From Anaerozeibacter quisquiliarum (GTDB lineage: Bacteria; Bacillota; Clostridia; Christensenellales; Aristaeellaceae), in the NCBI GenBank assembly GCA_051162045.1, contig JBISDI010000027.1: a stretch of DNA of 53,643 bases. One strand, 5' to 3'. Numbering within the stretch: the first letter of the stretch is position 1; every line of letters begins with the position of its first letter. Under the pieces are notes generated by a model, which ran no database searches, was not told the DNA's origin, and saw nothing but the letters and a program-made list of their open reading frames with translations. Made by a program: the position numbers and the translations under genes. Positions 25,814 to 34,340 of this stretch are shown piece by piece.

Positions 25814-27202
25814 TCAACCCTCTTTCGCGACCAGGTTGTGGATCCATTTGCCGCTTCGCAGGCGCCTTATGCAGATGACGTCCTTGATGACTTCCTCGAT
25901 GCGGGTCAGGAGAAAGACCCAGTGGATCGGCCAGTTGAGCCCCGGGCCGGCCAGGAAGACCATCGGGATGCCGACCAGCCACACCGGCAGTATGTCCACG
26001 ATCATCGCGTACTTCACGTCGCCGCCCGCGCGCAGGATGCCCACGATCAGCAGGCTGGCCAGCGCCTGCACCCAGGTAAAGCCGACGTAGGTGTTAATCA
26101 GTGTGTGCGTCGCCGCCGCGGTCTCGGGGGGCACCGGGAACAGAGCGATCACCGTAGGCCCCACGAGCATCGCCACCAGGCCCGTCAACAGCCCCAGGCC
26201 CACCCCCAGCACCAGCATGCGCCGGGCGATCAGCTCGGCCTCCTTGTTGCGGCCCGCGCCGATCGCCATGCCGATCATCACCGCGCAGGCGTGCGTCGCG
26301 CCGCGCAGCGCGATCGAGACCAGCTGCTCGATGTTATTCAAGATGCTGATCGACGCGACCGTGCCCTCGCCCATCATGCCGTAGGCGATCGAGTACATGA
26401 CCATGCCCAGCGACCAGGCGGCCTCGTTGACCATCGTGGGCAGCACCACGCGGAAGAAGCGCCTGGCGTCCTCGCGCGTGCCCGATACGAGGTCCGCAAG
26501 CTTCGCGGCGTTGGCGAAGTTCATCTTATAGCCCCCGACGACCAGCAGAAGAAGCTCCACCGCGCAGCCCATCACGGTGGCGATCGCGCCTCCGGTTACG
26601 CCCAGCCGCGGGAACCCCAGCTTGCCGAAGATCAGCAGCGCGTTGAAGGTCATGTTGGTCAGGATGGCGGCAAACGAGCCGTACATCGGCAGCTTCACCT
26701 GCTCGGTCGATTTCAAGACCGCCGACTGCACCATCGACATCGCCTGGATCAGGTAGGCGAAACCCACCACGCGCAGGTATTCCACGCCCGCGGCCAGCGC
26801 GTCATCGGCGCCCCCGCTTTGGATCAGCACGCGCATCATCTGCTCGGGGATGAATATGGCCGCCAGCGCGAACGGCAGCGCCACGCATCCGGCCGTCAGC
26901 ATGCCCAGCCCCAGCGTCTTGTGGATGCCCGGAAGATCGCGCGCGCCCCAGTACTGCGCGGTGAACACCGACGCGCCGCTGACCACGCCGAACATGGTCA
27001 CCTGCATGAAGAAGGTGATCCGGTTGGCCTGCGTCACCCCGGCCAGCGCGCTTTGACCCAGCTGGCCGATCATCAGGTTGTCCACGATGAACATGAAGGA
27101 GGCCACCAGCGCCTGCAGCAGCACCGGCAGCGCCAAGCGCACCACGGCGCCCGTGAATTCACGATCCCAGACAAAGATTCCCCGATCCAGCTTCTTCCGC
27201 AT
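25814..27202 (-). CDS. MATE family multidrug/cation antiporter
   Basis: This is an inner-membrane exporter with about twelve hydrophobic helices in 462 residues, driven by Na+ or H+. The two homologous halves open with FTGAVVRLALPVLLQALVASFMFIVDNLMIGQLG and, near residue 240, FFRVVLPTMVNEAAWSLGMVMYSIAYGMMG-type segments. QYWGARDLPGIHKTLGLG is also typical of MATE proteins. ATG 27202 follows AGGAG. It is the last gene of a three-gene run with a GH127-like hydrolase and an RNA methyltransferase, 27 bases after the hydrolase. Its substrate is unknown. Confidence 0.9.
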   Translation of the reverse strand: MRKKLDRGIFVWDREFTGAVVRLALPVLLQALVASFMFIVDNLMIGQLGQSALAGVTQANRITFFMQVTMFGVVSGASVFTAQYWGARDLPGIHKTLGLGMLTAGCVALPFALAAIFIPEQMMRVLIQSGGADDALAAGVEYLRVVGFAYLIQAMSMVQSAVLKSTEQVKLPMYGSFAAILTNMTFNALLIFGKLGFPRLGVTGGAIATVMGCAVELLLLVVGGYKMNFANAAKLADLVSGTREDARRFFRVVLPTMVNEAAWSLGMVMYSIAYGMMGEGTVASISILNNIEQLVSIALRGATHACAVMIGMAIGAGRNKEAELIARRMLVLGVGLGLLTGLVAMLVGPTVIALFPVPPETAAATHTLINTYVGFTWVQALASLLIVGILRAGGDVKYAMIVDILPVWLVGIPMVFLAGPGLNWPIHWVFLLTRIEEVIKDVICIRRLRSGKWIHNLVAKEG

Positions 27203-27229
27203 GACTTAGCTCCTGTTTTTCGTCGTGTT

Positions 27230-29110
27230 TCAGCCCTTGCTCGGGGGAATGACCGGGAACTGCGCGATGCGCAAATCCGAATCGCCGTAGGGCGTGAGCG
27301 CGATCACCTGCGGCGCGCCGTCCGCCTGCGGCTCGACCGGCGGTTGCTGGCAGCTCGCGCCGCCCATCGCCCACTCGTCCGTGCGCGCGGCCTTGACCAA
27401 TACCCTAACGTCCCGGACGCCTTGCTTGAACGCGCGCGCCGGCCCGCCGCCGGTTATCGCCTTCATCGGCTCGTCTTCGATCAGCGCCCAGTTCCACGGC
27501 GTATCGCCGGTAAGGTTCAGGCACATCAGCAGCGGGCCCAGCTCGACCGCGCCGGACCTACGCGCCCAGCGCGTCAGGCGCGGGCGCATCGGCAGATCCA
27601 TCTCGAGGCTTTCCTCACCAATCCAGCGCCGCCGGACGCAGGCAATCTCGCCGCCGCGCATCTGCATCAGCTCGCCGTCGGGCAGCGTCAGGATCGCCTG
27701 CTCCGCCCAGCCGGGGATGCGCAGGTACAGCGGGAATTCGCATGGCTGCTTGACCGTCACGCGCAAAGCGACCTGGCCGCCAAACGGGTAGTCGCCCGAG
27801 ACGTCCACGCGCACGCGCTCGCCGCCGGCCACAAACGACACCGTGCAGGGCGCGTAGCCCACCGCGGCCAGCCCATCGTCGCCGGTGGCGTACCACAGGC
27901 TGGATGCCAGCTGTGCGAAGCCGCCCTCGGACAGACCGATCGGTCGCTCGCTCATGCACAGCGCGTCGTTCGGCGCGTTGTAGAACGGGCGCGGGGATAG
28001 GCTGACGTCGACCTGGTCGGCTTGTTGCAGACGCTGGCTGCACCGTCCGTCCCGAGACCAGGCCGCGGGCAACGCGTTGTAGGAGAGCTTCTCGAGCACG
28101 TCGGCCATCTCCCAGCCGAACTCATCGCCCGTGCCGATCAGCGCGGATAGCGACACCATCGTCTCGCAGACCGCGTCGAGGTTCACGCCCTGCGCCGGGT
28201 TCGCGCCTGCCAGGTGGTCGTCGCCCGTGTACATACCCAGCGCCACGCCGTGCTGCTTCATCAGTTTCGACCAGCCCACCTTGAACGCGCTGACCTCCTT
28301 GAAGCCGCTCTTGACCAGGTTAATCATGCCCGGCGTCTTGAGCCCGAACGCCAGATCGACCGCATGGGTCAGATGGTACTCGCGGCCGTTGACCTTCTGA
28401 TCGACGCCGCTGAACTCGCCCTCGGCCTTGAGCCCCGCCTCAAGCGCCGGCCAGGGCCGGTACTTGGCGGTCGGGCGGATGTGGGGGAAGATGTGCAGTT
28501 CGTCGGTCCAGTCGAGCGACTGCGCGCGGATCAGGTCGCACAGCTTCCGCAGATACGGCTGGCCGGTCAGGTTGTACAGAAACAGCACCGATTGCAGGTT
28601 TTCGCCCGCGCGCGCGGCGGCATGCCCCATAAGCGGCAGCGAAGGCAGCGTTTGCAGCTGGAAGCGGAAGAAGCGATCCATGCATTTGAGCGCTTCACGG
28701 TCGGCGGTGGCGGTGAAGTGCCTTTGCAGCACGCGCAGCATCATCAGCTTGGGCCACCAATCCGCAAGCCCCGCCGGGCCGAAGTCGCCCGACTCGGTCT
28801 GGCTGCGCAGCGTCCAGTCGACGAACCGCCGAACCAGCGCGACGAGCGCCTCGTCGCCGGTCACATACGCCAGCCCCACCAGCCCGGCCAGCGCCTCGCT
28901 GGCGGAGGTTGCGTCGTCCCGCGTCCCACCCAGCCAGCTGGACGAGCCGTCCGCGCCGGGGAAGCGGGCGGTCAGCGTCTCGCGCGCCGCGCGCGCCTGG
29001 ATGGACAGCTGCTCCTCGAGCCAGCCCGCCGGCTTTACCGCGCCCAGCGGCAGCGGCGCGAAGCGGTTGGGGGGCAGGGGGGTTCTGTTGAATATGGCGC
29101 GTCCGATCAT
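27230..29110 (-). CDS. Glycoside hydrolase, DUF1680/GH127-like (beta-L-arabinofuranosidase family)
   Basis: This is a 626-residue cytoplasmic-type protein without a signal peptide. The order of features fits the DUF1680 family: an N-terminal segment PLPLGAVKPAGWLEEQL, an (alpha/alpha)6 barrel to about residue 410 (SGDFGPAGLADWWPKLMMLRVL; YTGDDHLAGANPAQGVN; CETMVSLSALI) and C-terminal beta-sandwich domains (PCEFPLYLRIPGWAEQAIL). Members remove arabinofuranose or related sugars. In the best-studied GH127 enzyme the site uses an E-x-C pair and adjacent cysteines; here the region reads AVCETM and LCMSER, so the usual paired cysteines are not evident and specificity may differ. It overlaps the methyltransferase gene by 4 bases. 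Confidence 0.78.
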   Translation of the reverse strand: MIGRAIFNRTPLPPNRFAPLPLGAVKPAGWLEEQLSIQARAARETLTARFPGADGSSSWLGGTRDDATSASEALAGLVGLAYVTGDEALVALVRRFVDWTLRSQTESGDFGPAGLADWWPKLMMLRVLQRHFTATADREALKCMDRFFRFQLQTLPSLPLMGHAAARAGENLQSVLFLYNLTGQPYLRKLCDLIRAQSLDWTDELHIFPHIRPTAKYRPWPALEAGLKAEGEFSGVDQKVNGREYHLTHAVDLAFGLKTPGMINLVKSGFKEVSAFKVGWSKLMKQHGVALGMYTGDDHLAGANPAQGVNLDAVCETMVSLSALIGTGDEFGWEMADVLEKLSYNALPAAWSRDGRCSQRLQQADQVDVSLSPRPFYNAPNDALCMSERPIGLSEGGFAQLASSLWYATGDDGLAAVGYAPCTVSFVAGGERVRVDVSGDYPFGGQVALRVTVKQPCEFPLYLRIPGWAEQAILTLPDGELMQMRGGEIACVRRRWIGEESLEMDLPMRPRLTRWARRSGAVELGPLLMCLNLTGDTPWNWALIEDEPMKAITGGGPARAFKQGVRDVRVLVKAARTDEWAMGGASCQQPPVEPQADGAPQVIALTPYGDSDLRIAQFPVIPPSKG

Positions 29111-30243
29111 GGCCTTTCTCCTCCGCGTCCGTTATAGGTCATCAGCTCGCATTCGATCCGGCCGTTGTACAGCCGCCGGCGCTTGTCGGCCCGCCGGCCG
29201 AAGGCCTTCTCAAAGCCGGTGTCGGCGGTCAGCGCCGCCATCGACCAGCCGCTTGACCGGCGCATCAATTCGCCCAGTTGGCGCGCCACCGCCTGCGCCG
29301 CGCGCCGGTCGCCCAGCCGCTCGCCGTAGGGCGGGTTGGTCAGCACCGCGCCGCCGCCGGGCGGCAGGCGCAAATCGCGTACGTCCTTCTTTTCGAGCGA
29401 AACCCGCCCGGCCAGTCCGGCCTGAACCAGGTGCCGCCGCGCAAGCTCGAGCGCCTGCGCGTCGATGTCGCTGCCCGACAGACGGAGCGGGCGCTTCGCG
29501 CCTTCCGCAAACCGCTCGGCCGCCTCGCCGCGCGCCGTTTGGACCGCGTGCGCGTCCATCGCGGGCCAGGCTTCGCAGTCGAATGAGCGCATGAGCCCCG
29601 GCGCGCGGTCGAGCGCGATGAACGCCGCCTCGATCAGCAGCGTGCCCGTGCCGCAGCAGGGGTCGTGCAGCAAAGTGTTCGGCCGCCAGGGCGACCACAG
29701 CGCCACGGCCGCGGCCAGCGTCTCGCGCAGCGGCGCTTCGCCGTTTAAGGTGCGGTAGCCGCGCCGGGAAAGCGCCGCGCCCGACATGTTGAGCCCCACG
29801 GTCACCTCGTCCTTGAGGATGCCGATGTCGATCTCGTGCGGCGCGCCCGACTCGCCGAGCCAATTCAGCCCGCGCCTTTCCTGCATGCGCCGCGCCACCG
29901 CCTTCTTGGCGATCGACTGGCAGTCGGACGGGCTCATCAGCTGCGACCGCGCGCAATGCGCCTTGACCGGCAACTGCGCGTCGTCCGGCAACACGTCCTC
30001 CCAGTTAAGCGCGCGTATGCCCTCGAACAGCTCGTCGAACGTGCGCGCCGGGAACCTGCCCATTTGCAGCAGCACCCGGTCGGCGGTGCGCAGCCACAGG
30101 TTGGCGCGAAGGGCAAGCGCGAGGTCGCCCTCGAACAGCACCCCGCCGGTGGGCAGCGGCGTGACGCCGAGCGCGCCCAGGCGTGTGAGATCCTGCTTGA
30201 TGAGCCCCTCGAGGCCGAACGCACCCTTGGCGATAAATTGCAT
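29107..30243 (-). CDS. THUMP-domain class I RNA methyltransferase (YpsC/RlmL-like)
   Basis: This enzyme probably makes N2-methylguanosine in 23S rRNA using S-adenosylmethionine. The 378 residues contain an N-terminal ferredoxin-like/THUMP domain (MQFIAKGAFGLEGLIKQDL), then a Rossmann methyltransferase domain with DPCCGTGTLLIEAAFIALDRAPG (motif I), GSDIDAQALELARRHL and the catalytic NPPYGERLGDR. Its size matches YpsC rather than the fused RlmKL. ATG 30243 follows GGAGGG. It begins a minus-strand operon with the GH127-like and MATE genes; the functional link is unclear. Confidence 0.88.
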   Translation of the reverse strand: MQFIAKGAFGLEGLIKQDLTRLGALGVTPLPTGGVLFEGDLALALRANLWLRTADRVLLQMGRFPARTFDELFEGIRALNWEDVLPDDAQLPVKAHCARSQLMSPSDCQSIAKKAVARRMQERRGLNWLGESGAPHEIDIGILKDEVTVGLNMSGAALSRRGYRTLNGEAPLRETLAAAVALWSPWRPNTLLHDPCCGTGTLLIEAAFIALDRAPGLMRSFDCEAWPAMDAHAVQTARGEAAERFAEGAKRPLRLSGSDIDAQALELARRHLVQAGLAGRVSLEKKDVRDLRLPPGGGAVLTNPPYGERLGDRRAAQAVARQLGELMRRSSGWSMAALTADTGFEKAFGRRADKRRRLYNGRIECELMTYNGRGGERP

Positions 30244-30275
30244 GGTAACCCTCCAAGACGGAATACAAGTATTTC

Positions 30276-30305
30276 ATTATAGAGGGAGCAAAGGTCGTTT
30301 GTCGA
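30276..30305 (-). promoter_or_regulatory. Promoter of methyltransferase-GH127-MATE operon
   Basis: On the minus strand TCGACA (30305-30300), an 18-base spacer and TATAAT (30281-30276), with the ATG at 30243. Confidence 0.55.
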
Positions 30306-30405
30306 GCATGATCGTGCTAATTTTTGCGGGCGCGCCGGCATGCGGCAAAACTGCATGGGCCGATCCGAAATCTTGCATTTTAACGCAATTTCCGCGCGAA
30401 TGAGC

Positions 30406-30434
30406 TTGCCATTTGTGGAGAGCGGGGTTATAAT
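30406..30434 (+). promoter_or_regulatory. Promoter of the L-box operon
   Basis: TTGCCA (30406-30411), a 17-base spacer and TATAAT (30429-30434). Transcription should start near 30441, just before the riboswitch aptamer. Confidence 0.8.
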
Positions 30435-30457
30435 TCGACCGTTGAAAACCGAATCGA

Positions 30458-30626
30458 GATAGAGGCGCGAAGTTCATGAGTAGGGTGCCCGAGCCGCTCA
30501 AGCGGCGCGGACGGTGCGTGAAAGGGGATTTTGCCGAAGCGCGGGCTGGGCTTGAGCGGCCATGCGCTGGGTAGACGGAGAACATCCGGCTAACTTTCAC
30601 ATCTTATCATGATGTGGGGCGCTATC
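30458..30626 (+). promoter_or_regulatory. Lysine riboswitch (L-box) aptamer
   Basis: The leader shows the conserved L-box core: GAGGCGCGAAGTTCATGAGTAG, then GGGGATTTTGCCGAAG, then GCGCTGGGTAGACGG. The P1 stem is closed by GATAG (30458-30462) and CTATC (30622-30626). The following terminator makes this an OFF switch: lysine binding should end transcription before the transporter genes. Confidence 0.9.
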
Positions 30627-30652
30627 GGTTGACCGGCCTCAGTTGGGCATAG

Positions 30653-30682
30653 ACGGTCGAAGCGAACGCTTCGGCCGTTTTT
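30653..30682 (+). terminator. Riboswitch-controlled intrinsic terminator
   Basis: Arms ACGGTCGAAGCG (30653-30664) and CGCTTCGGCCGT (30667-30678) followed by five T, 34 bases before the start of the binding-protein gene. Confidence 0.88.
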
Positions 30683-30715
30683 GGTCACTCACTTCGAATT
30701 TAAGGAGGGTTTCCC

Positions 30716-31513
30716 GTGAAGAAGTTCGTGTCGATCCTGCTGCTCGTCCTGCTGCTGTTCTCGTCATCCGCGCTGGCCGCGGAAAAACTGCGCGTGGGCA
30801 TGGAGTGCGACTACACCCCGTTCAACTGGACGCAGTCCGATCCGTCCGAGCAGGCGGTGCCGCTCGAGGGCGGCGGCTACGCCGACGGCTACGACGTGCG
30901 TATCGCGAAAAAAATCGCCGAGGCCCTGGGCCGGGAGCTCGAGATCGTCAAGACGGTCTGGGACGGGCTGGTGCCGGCGCTGACCTCGGGTAAGATCGAC
31001 CTGATCGTCGCGGGCATGAGCCCCACCGAGGAGCGCAAGGCCACGATCGACTTTTCCGACCGGTACTACCTGAGCGACTTGGTGATCGTGGTGCGTAAGG
31101 ACAGCGCCGTCGCCGCGGCCACCGCGCTGACCGGCTTCTCGGGCGCGCGGATCACCGGCCAGCAGAATACCGTACACTACACGGTGATCGACCAGATCGA
31201 AGGCGTTAACAAGATGATCGCGATGGAGAGCTTCCCGGCCATGATCGTGGCGCTCAAGGCCGGCGGGATAGACGGCTACGTATCCGAGCGCCCGGGCGCG
31301 CTGGCGGCGGTCGCAGCCAACCCCGAGTTGGGGTTCGTAAGCTTTGACGAGGGCAGCGGCTTCGCGGCTTCGGAGGATGAGCGCTCGATCGCCGTGGGCA
31401 TCGCCAAGGGCAGCGCGCTGACCGAGGAAGTCAACCGCGCGCTTAAAGGCATCACCGAGGAAGAGCGCCAGCAGATCATGATGGACGCCGCCGCGGCGAG
31501 TCCGCTGGCCTAG
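30716..31513 (+). CDS. Lysine (probable) ABC transporter substrate-binding protein
   Basis: This is an extracytoplasmic amino-acid receptor (SBP_bac_3 family), 265 residues. A signal peptide (KKFVSILLLVLLLFSSSALAAE) is followed by the mature start KLRVGMECDYTPFNWTQ. Other family segments are GYDVRIAKKIAEALGRELEIV, DLIVAGMSPTEERKATIDFSDRYY and DGYVSERPGALA. The GTG start at 30716 has AAGGAGGG upstream. The lysine riboswitch in its leader makes lysine the likely ligand, although the protein alone would only be called a polar amino-acid binder. It is followed by a 160-base structured repeat before the permease. Confidence 0.88.
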   Translation: MKKFVSILLLVLLLFSSSALAAEKLRVGMECDYTPFNWTQSDPSEQAVPLEGGGYADGYDVRIAKKIAEALGRELEIVKTVWDGLVPALTSGKIDLIVAGMSPTEERKATIDFSDRYYLSDLVIVVRKDSAVAAATALTGFSGARITGQQNTVHYTVIDQIEGVNKMIAMESFPAMIVALKAGGIDGYVSERPGALAAVAANPELGFVSFDEGSGFAASEDERSIAVGIAKGSALTEEVNRALKGITEEERQQIMMDAAAASPLA

Positions 31514-31673
31514 GTAAGCGCTGATTAAAGCACGCGTGCTGTGGCGCGCTGAATTTGCGTCAGATTGCGCTTGCAAAATCTGAAGGCGTAGCGGCGCTAC
31601 GTCGAGGATTTTTGAGGCGCAAGATGGCGCAAAGGCAGCCGCCACCGCGCGTGGGATTTGATCGGCGGTTACC
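31513..31673 (+). repeat. Structured repeat R2, copy A, inside the lysine transporter operon
   Basis: This 161-base sequence is almost identical to 35423-35583 and diverged at 20145-20304. It begins GGTAAGCGCTGATT and ends GATCGGCGGTTACC, imperfect inverted ends. Internally CGTAGC-GGC-GCTACG forms the tip of a long imperfect hairpin. It starts at the last base of the binding-protein gene. Confidence 0.75.
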
Positions 31674-31871
31674 GGGGTAAGCGCTGATTGATTCCGGTTC
31701 GGTCGGGCTGCGGCCCTTCCTCTGTCGGCATCGCATTCACGCCCTTCGTACACGCCGGCGGGCGCGTCCCCGGGAGGGCCGCAGCCCTCCCGGACCCACC
31801 CGGGGAGCCTCCCCGTGCTCCGACGAGAAAAATTGGGCGCGTCAAGCGCCCCTCATGCGGGAGTTGATCGG
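31674..31871. other. Intra-operon GC-rich hairpin region
   Basis: After the R2 copy there is a second partial R2 start (GGTAAGCGCTGATTGATT at 31676) and a GC-rich hairpin with arms CGGGAGGGC and GCCCTCCCG near 31772-31793. No gene is apparent until the permease start at 31872. Confidence 0.5.
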
Positions 31872-32663
31872 ATGCCCACGACGTTTTTTGGCTGGGTGTG
31901 GCTGCTGCTCGAGAAGTACGGCCTCTTGTTCTTGCAGGGAGCGGGCGTCACGCTGACAGTGGCGCTGACGGGTACGGTGCTGGGGTTTGCGCTGGGGCTG
32001 ATCGTGGCGATCGCGCGCGATATGCAGCCCTCGCCCGGCGCGGGGCTGCTGCCGCGCGCCGCGCTCCGGCTGCTCAAGGCGCTGCTCGGCATATACATCG
32101 AGGTGTTTCGCGGCACACCCATGATGGTGCAGGCCATGGTAATCTACTACGGCGCGATGCAGTATCTGGGGCTGAACATGCCCTACCTGCCGGCGGGCAT
32201 CCTGATCGTGTCGATCAATACCGCGGCCTACATGGCCGAGATCGTCCGCGGCGGCATCATCTCGGTGGACGCGGGGCAGACCGAGGCCGCGCGCTCGATC
32301 GGCATGAGCCACTGGCAGACGATGACGAGCGTCGTATTGCCGCAGGCGGTGCGCAACATCATGCCCTCGATCGGCAACGAGTTCGTGGTCAACATCAAGG
32401 ACTCGTCGGTGCTCAACGTGATCTCGGTCAGCGAGCTGTTCTTCCAGACCAAGTCGGCCTCGGGCACCTACTTCCGCTTCTTCGAGGCGTTCTTTATCGC
32501 GGGCGTGATCTACCTCGTAATGACGCTGACCGTCACGCGCCTCTTGCGCCTGCTTGAAAAGAAGATGGACGGGCCCGACACCTACCGCGTGCACGGCTCC
32601 CAGTCGGACAGCCGATCGGTGATCGTGATGGAGAGGGGGAACGCAAGTGGAACGGGTGCTTGA
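31872..32663 (+). CDS. Lysine (probable) ABC transporter permease
   Basis: This is a 263-residue HisM/GlnP-type permease with about five helices. The start of the membrane domain (LLFLQGAGVTLTVALTGTVLGFALGLIVAI) and the ATPase-contact loop (GQTEAARSIGMSHWQTMTSVVLPQAVRNI, the EAA motif) are clear. ATG 31872 has GGGAG upstream; an in-frame ATG at 31815 would add 19 residues without homology. It overlaps the ATPase gene by 17 bases. Confidence 0.9.
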   Translation: MPTTFFGWVWLLLEKYGLLFLQGAGVTLTVALTGTVLGFALGLIVAIARDMQPSPGAGLLPRAALRLLKALLGIYIEVFRGTPMMVQAMVIYYGAMQYLGLNMPYLPAGILIVSINTAAYMAEIVRGGIISVDAGQTEAARSIGMSHWQTMTSVVLPQAVRNIMPSIGNEFVVNIKDSSVLNVISVSELFFQTKSASGTYFRFFEAFFIAGVIYLVMTLTVTRLLRLLEKKMDGPDTYRVHGSQSDSRSVIVMERGNASGTGA

Positions 32664-33381
32664 GGTGCGCCATCTGCGCAAGGCGTTCGGCGACAACGAG
32701 GTGCTGTCGGACATCGACTTCGAGGCGCACAAGGGCGAGGTCATCTGCATCATCGGCGCGTCGGGTTCGGGCAAGTCCACGCTGTTGCGCTGCATCAACC
32801 TGCTCGAGACGCCCAGCGGCGGAGAAATCCTCTATCGGGGCAGCGACATCCGCGCGCGCTCGTTCGCGCTTTCCGCCTACCACGCCAAGGTGGGCATGGT
32901 GTTCCAGCAGTTCAACCTGTTCGGCAACATGACCGTGCTCGAAAACTGCGTGGTGGGGCAGATGAAGGTGCTAAAGCGCGGCCGCGCCGAGAGCGAGAAA
33001 AACGCGCGCAAGCACCTGGCCTCCGTCGGCATGGAGGTTTATGTGGACGCCCGGCCGCATCAGATCTCGGGCGGGCAGAAGCAGCGCGTGGCGATCGCGC
33101 GCGCGCTGTCGATGGACCCCGAGGTGCTGCTGTTCGACGAGCCTACCTCGGCGCTCGACCCCGAGATGGTGGGCGAGGTGCTCTCCGTCATGAAGGACCT
33201 GGCCCAGAGCGGGCTTACGATGCTGGTGGTGACCCACGAAATGGCGTTTGCCCAGGGCGTGGCCGACCGCGTGGTGTTCATGGACGGCGGCGTCATCGTG
33301 GAGCAGGGCCCGCCGGGCAAGATATTCACCGCCCCCGCGCAGCCGCGCACCCGGGAATTTTTGAAGCGCGTGCTCGCCTGA
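32647..33381 (+). CDS. Lysine (probable) ABC transporter ATP-binding protein
   Basis: This is the GlnQ/HisP-type ATPase of the importer, 244 residues. Walker A GASGSGKST, the Q-loop MVFQQFNLF, the signature ISGGQKQRVAIARAL and Walker B VLLFDEPTSALDPEM are all present, with VVTHEMAFA as the switch histidine. GTG 32647 lies within the permease gene, after GAGAGGGG. It completes the L-box-controlled transporter. Confidence 0.92.
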   Translation: MERVLEVRHLRKAFGDNEVLSDIDFEAHKGEVICIIGASGSGKSTLLRCINLLETPSGGEILYRGSDIRARSFALSAYHAKVGMVFQQFNLFGNMTVLENCVVGQMKVLKRGRAESEKNARKHLASVGMEVYVDARPHQISGGQKQRVAIARALSMDPEVLLFDEPTSALDPEMVGEVLSVMKDLAQSGLTMLVVTHEMAFAQGVADRVVFMDGGVIVEQGPPGKIFTAPAQPRTREFLKRVLA

Positions 33382-33397
33382 ATCGCCGATCTGCGCA

Positions 33398-33964
33398 TCA
33401 GGCGAGCGGGGAAGGGAAGCCGGACGGGTTCCCTTCCCCGCTTTTCCTCAATTTCCGATTTCTCAGTCCCACGGCGCAGAGCGTCACGACATAGACGAAC
33501 CATACGATTGCGCCCAGAATCGATATGAAATCCCAGCGTCCGCCTTCAGGCGCTATTTTGTCACGGCGCACCCTATACGAATTGATCCGATAGTAATCGT
33601 CGCCCGTGACGAGTACGCTGTCGACATTCGACGTGCTCGTCACATATTGCAGATTGTATTTTGAAAACAGCTGTCCTTTTTGCAGAACCGCGACATAGAT
33701 CCGATTCCCCAGATCATGAAGAGCCACATCGTATGTTGCGATGATCGAGAACTGGGTGCGCAGTGATGTGAGCTCGCCGATGCGCTCAATTTTGACATCG
33801 TCTTGCGCGGCGATGGCCTCGGCTACGGCGCCGGCGATATCCTGTTCGGACAGCGTGTAGGTGCCCAACTGCAGGATTGTCGGCAGCAGAATGGCGACAA
33901 CCAACAGCACGTTTAACAGTACGTTTGCGAAACGCCTTATCCGGTTCGTTCCCGCCTTACACAT
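33398..33964 (-). CDS. Membrane protein of unknown function
   Basis: This is a 188-residue protein with an N-terminal helix (VLLNVLLVVAILLPTILQL) and a C-terminal helix (FISILGAIVWFVYVVTLCAVGL) enclosing an extracytoplasmic domain of about 100 residues. Composition is less GC-rich than its neighbours. The start is taken as ATG 33964 (AAAGGAAA about 9 bases upstream); GTG 33973 abuts that site. Its end overlaps the terminator hairpin of the convergent operon, so the last residues (GEGNPSGFPSPLA) are encoded by the hairpin. No family recognised. Confidence 0.65.
   Translation of the reverse strand: MCKAGTNRIRRFANVLLNVLLVVAILLPTILQLGTYTLSEQDIAGAVAEAIAAQDDVKIERIGELTSLRTQFSIIATYDVALHDLGNRIYVAVLQKGQLFSKYNLQYVTSTSNVDSVLVTGDDYYRINSYRVRRDKIAPEGGRWDFISILGAIVWFVYVVTLCAVGLRNRKLRKSGEGNPSGFPSPLA
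33407..33446 (+). terminator. Terminator of the lysine transporter operon
   Basis: Arms GCGGGGAAGGGAA (33407-33419) and TTCCCTTCCCCGC (33430-33442) followed by TTTT. The hairpin lies inside the last codons of the convergent minus-strand gene. Confidence 0.8.
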
Positions 33965-34340
33965 AGAACACACTTTCCTTTAAACAATATGCGTCGGGTA
34001 TGGGCGCTTTATTGTACGATTTTCCAAAGAAAGCAACCCAGGCGGGAGCCCGTTCGCTCACTTCTCACACATTATACACAAACAGGCAATCATCAGTCAA
34101 CACGGCGAGCTGCAACGTCAATACCAATCAACGCGCTTTTTGCCTCTTTAGGGGAAGGGCGTTGACCGCCTCTGTGACTGAGTCCGTTGCCTGATGCGCA
34201 ATGCCGCGCGCGTCGCCTCCGTCGCGCATGGAATCCGCCCCATCGAAGCGCCAATATTCTGGGGCGGCCTGAATCGCCTGCGACCGCAGTCGTAAGCGAT
34301 TGCTCTTGCGCATAGGCTTGCTCGACGGGAGGGGATTGAT
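33965..34340. other. Intergenic region, nothing recognised
   Basis: This 376-base gap lies between divergent genes. I see no gene, riboswitch or repeat. GGGAGGGG at 34329-34336 is the ribosome binding site of the next gene. Confidence 0.5.
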
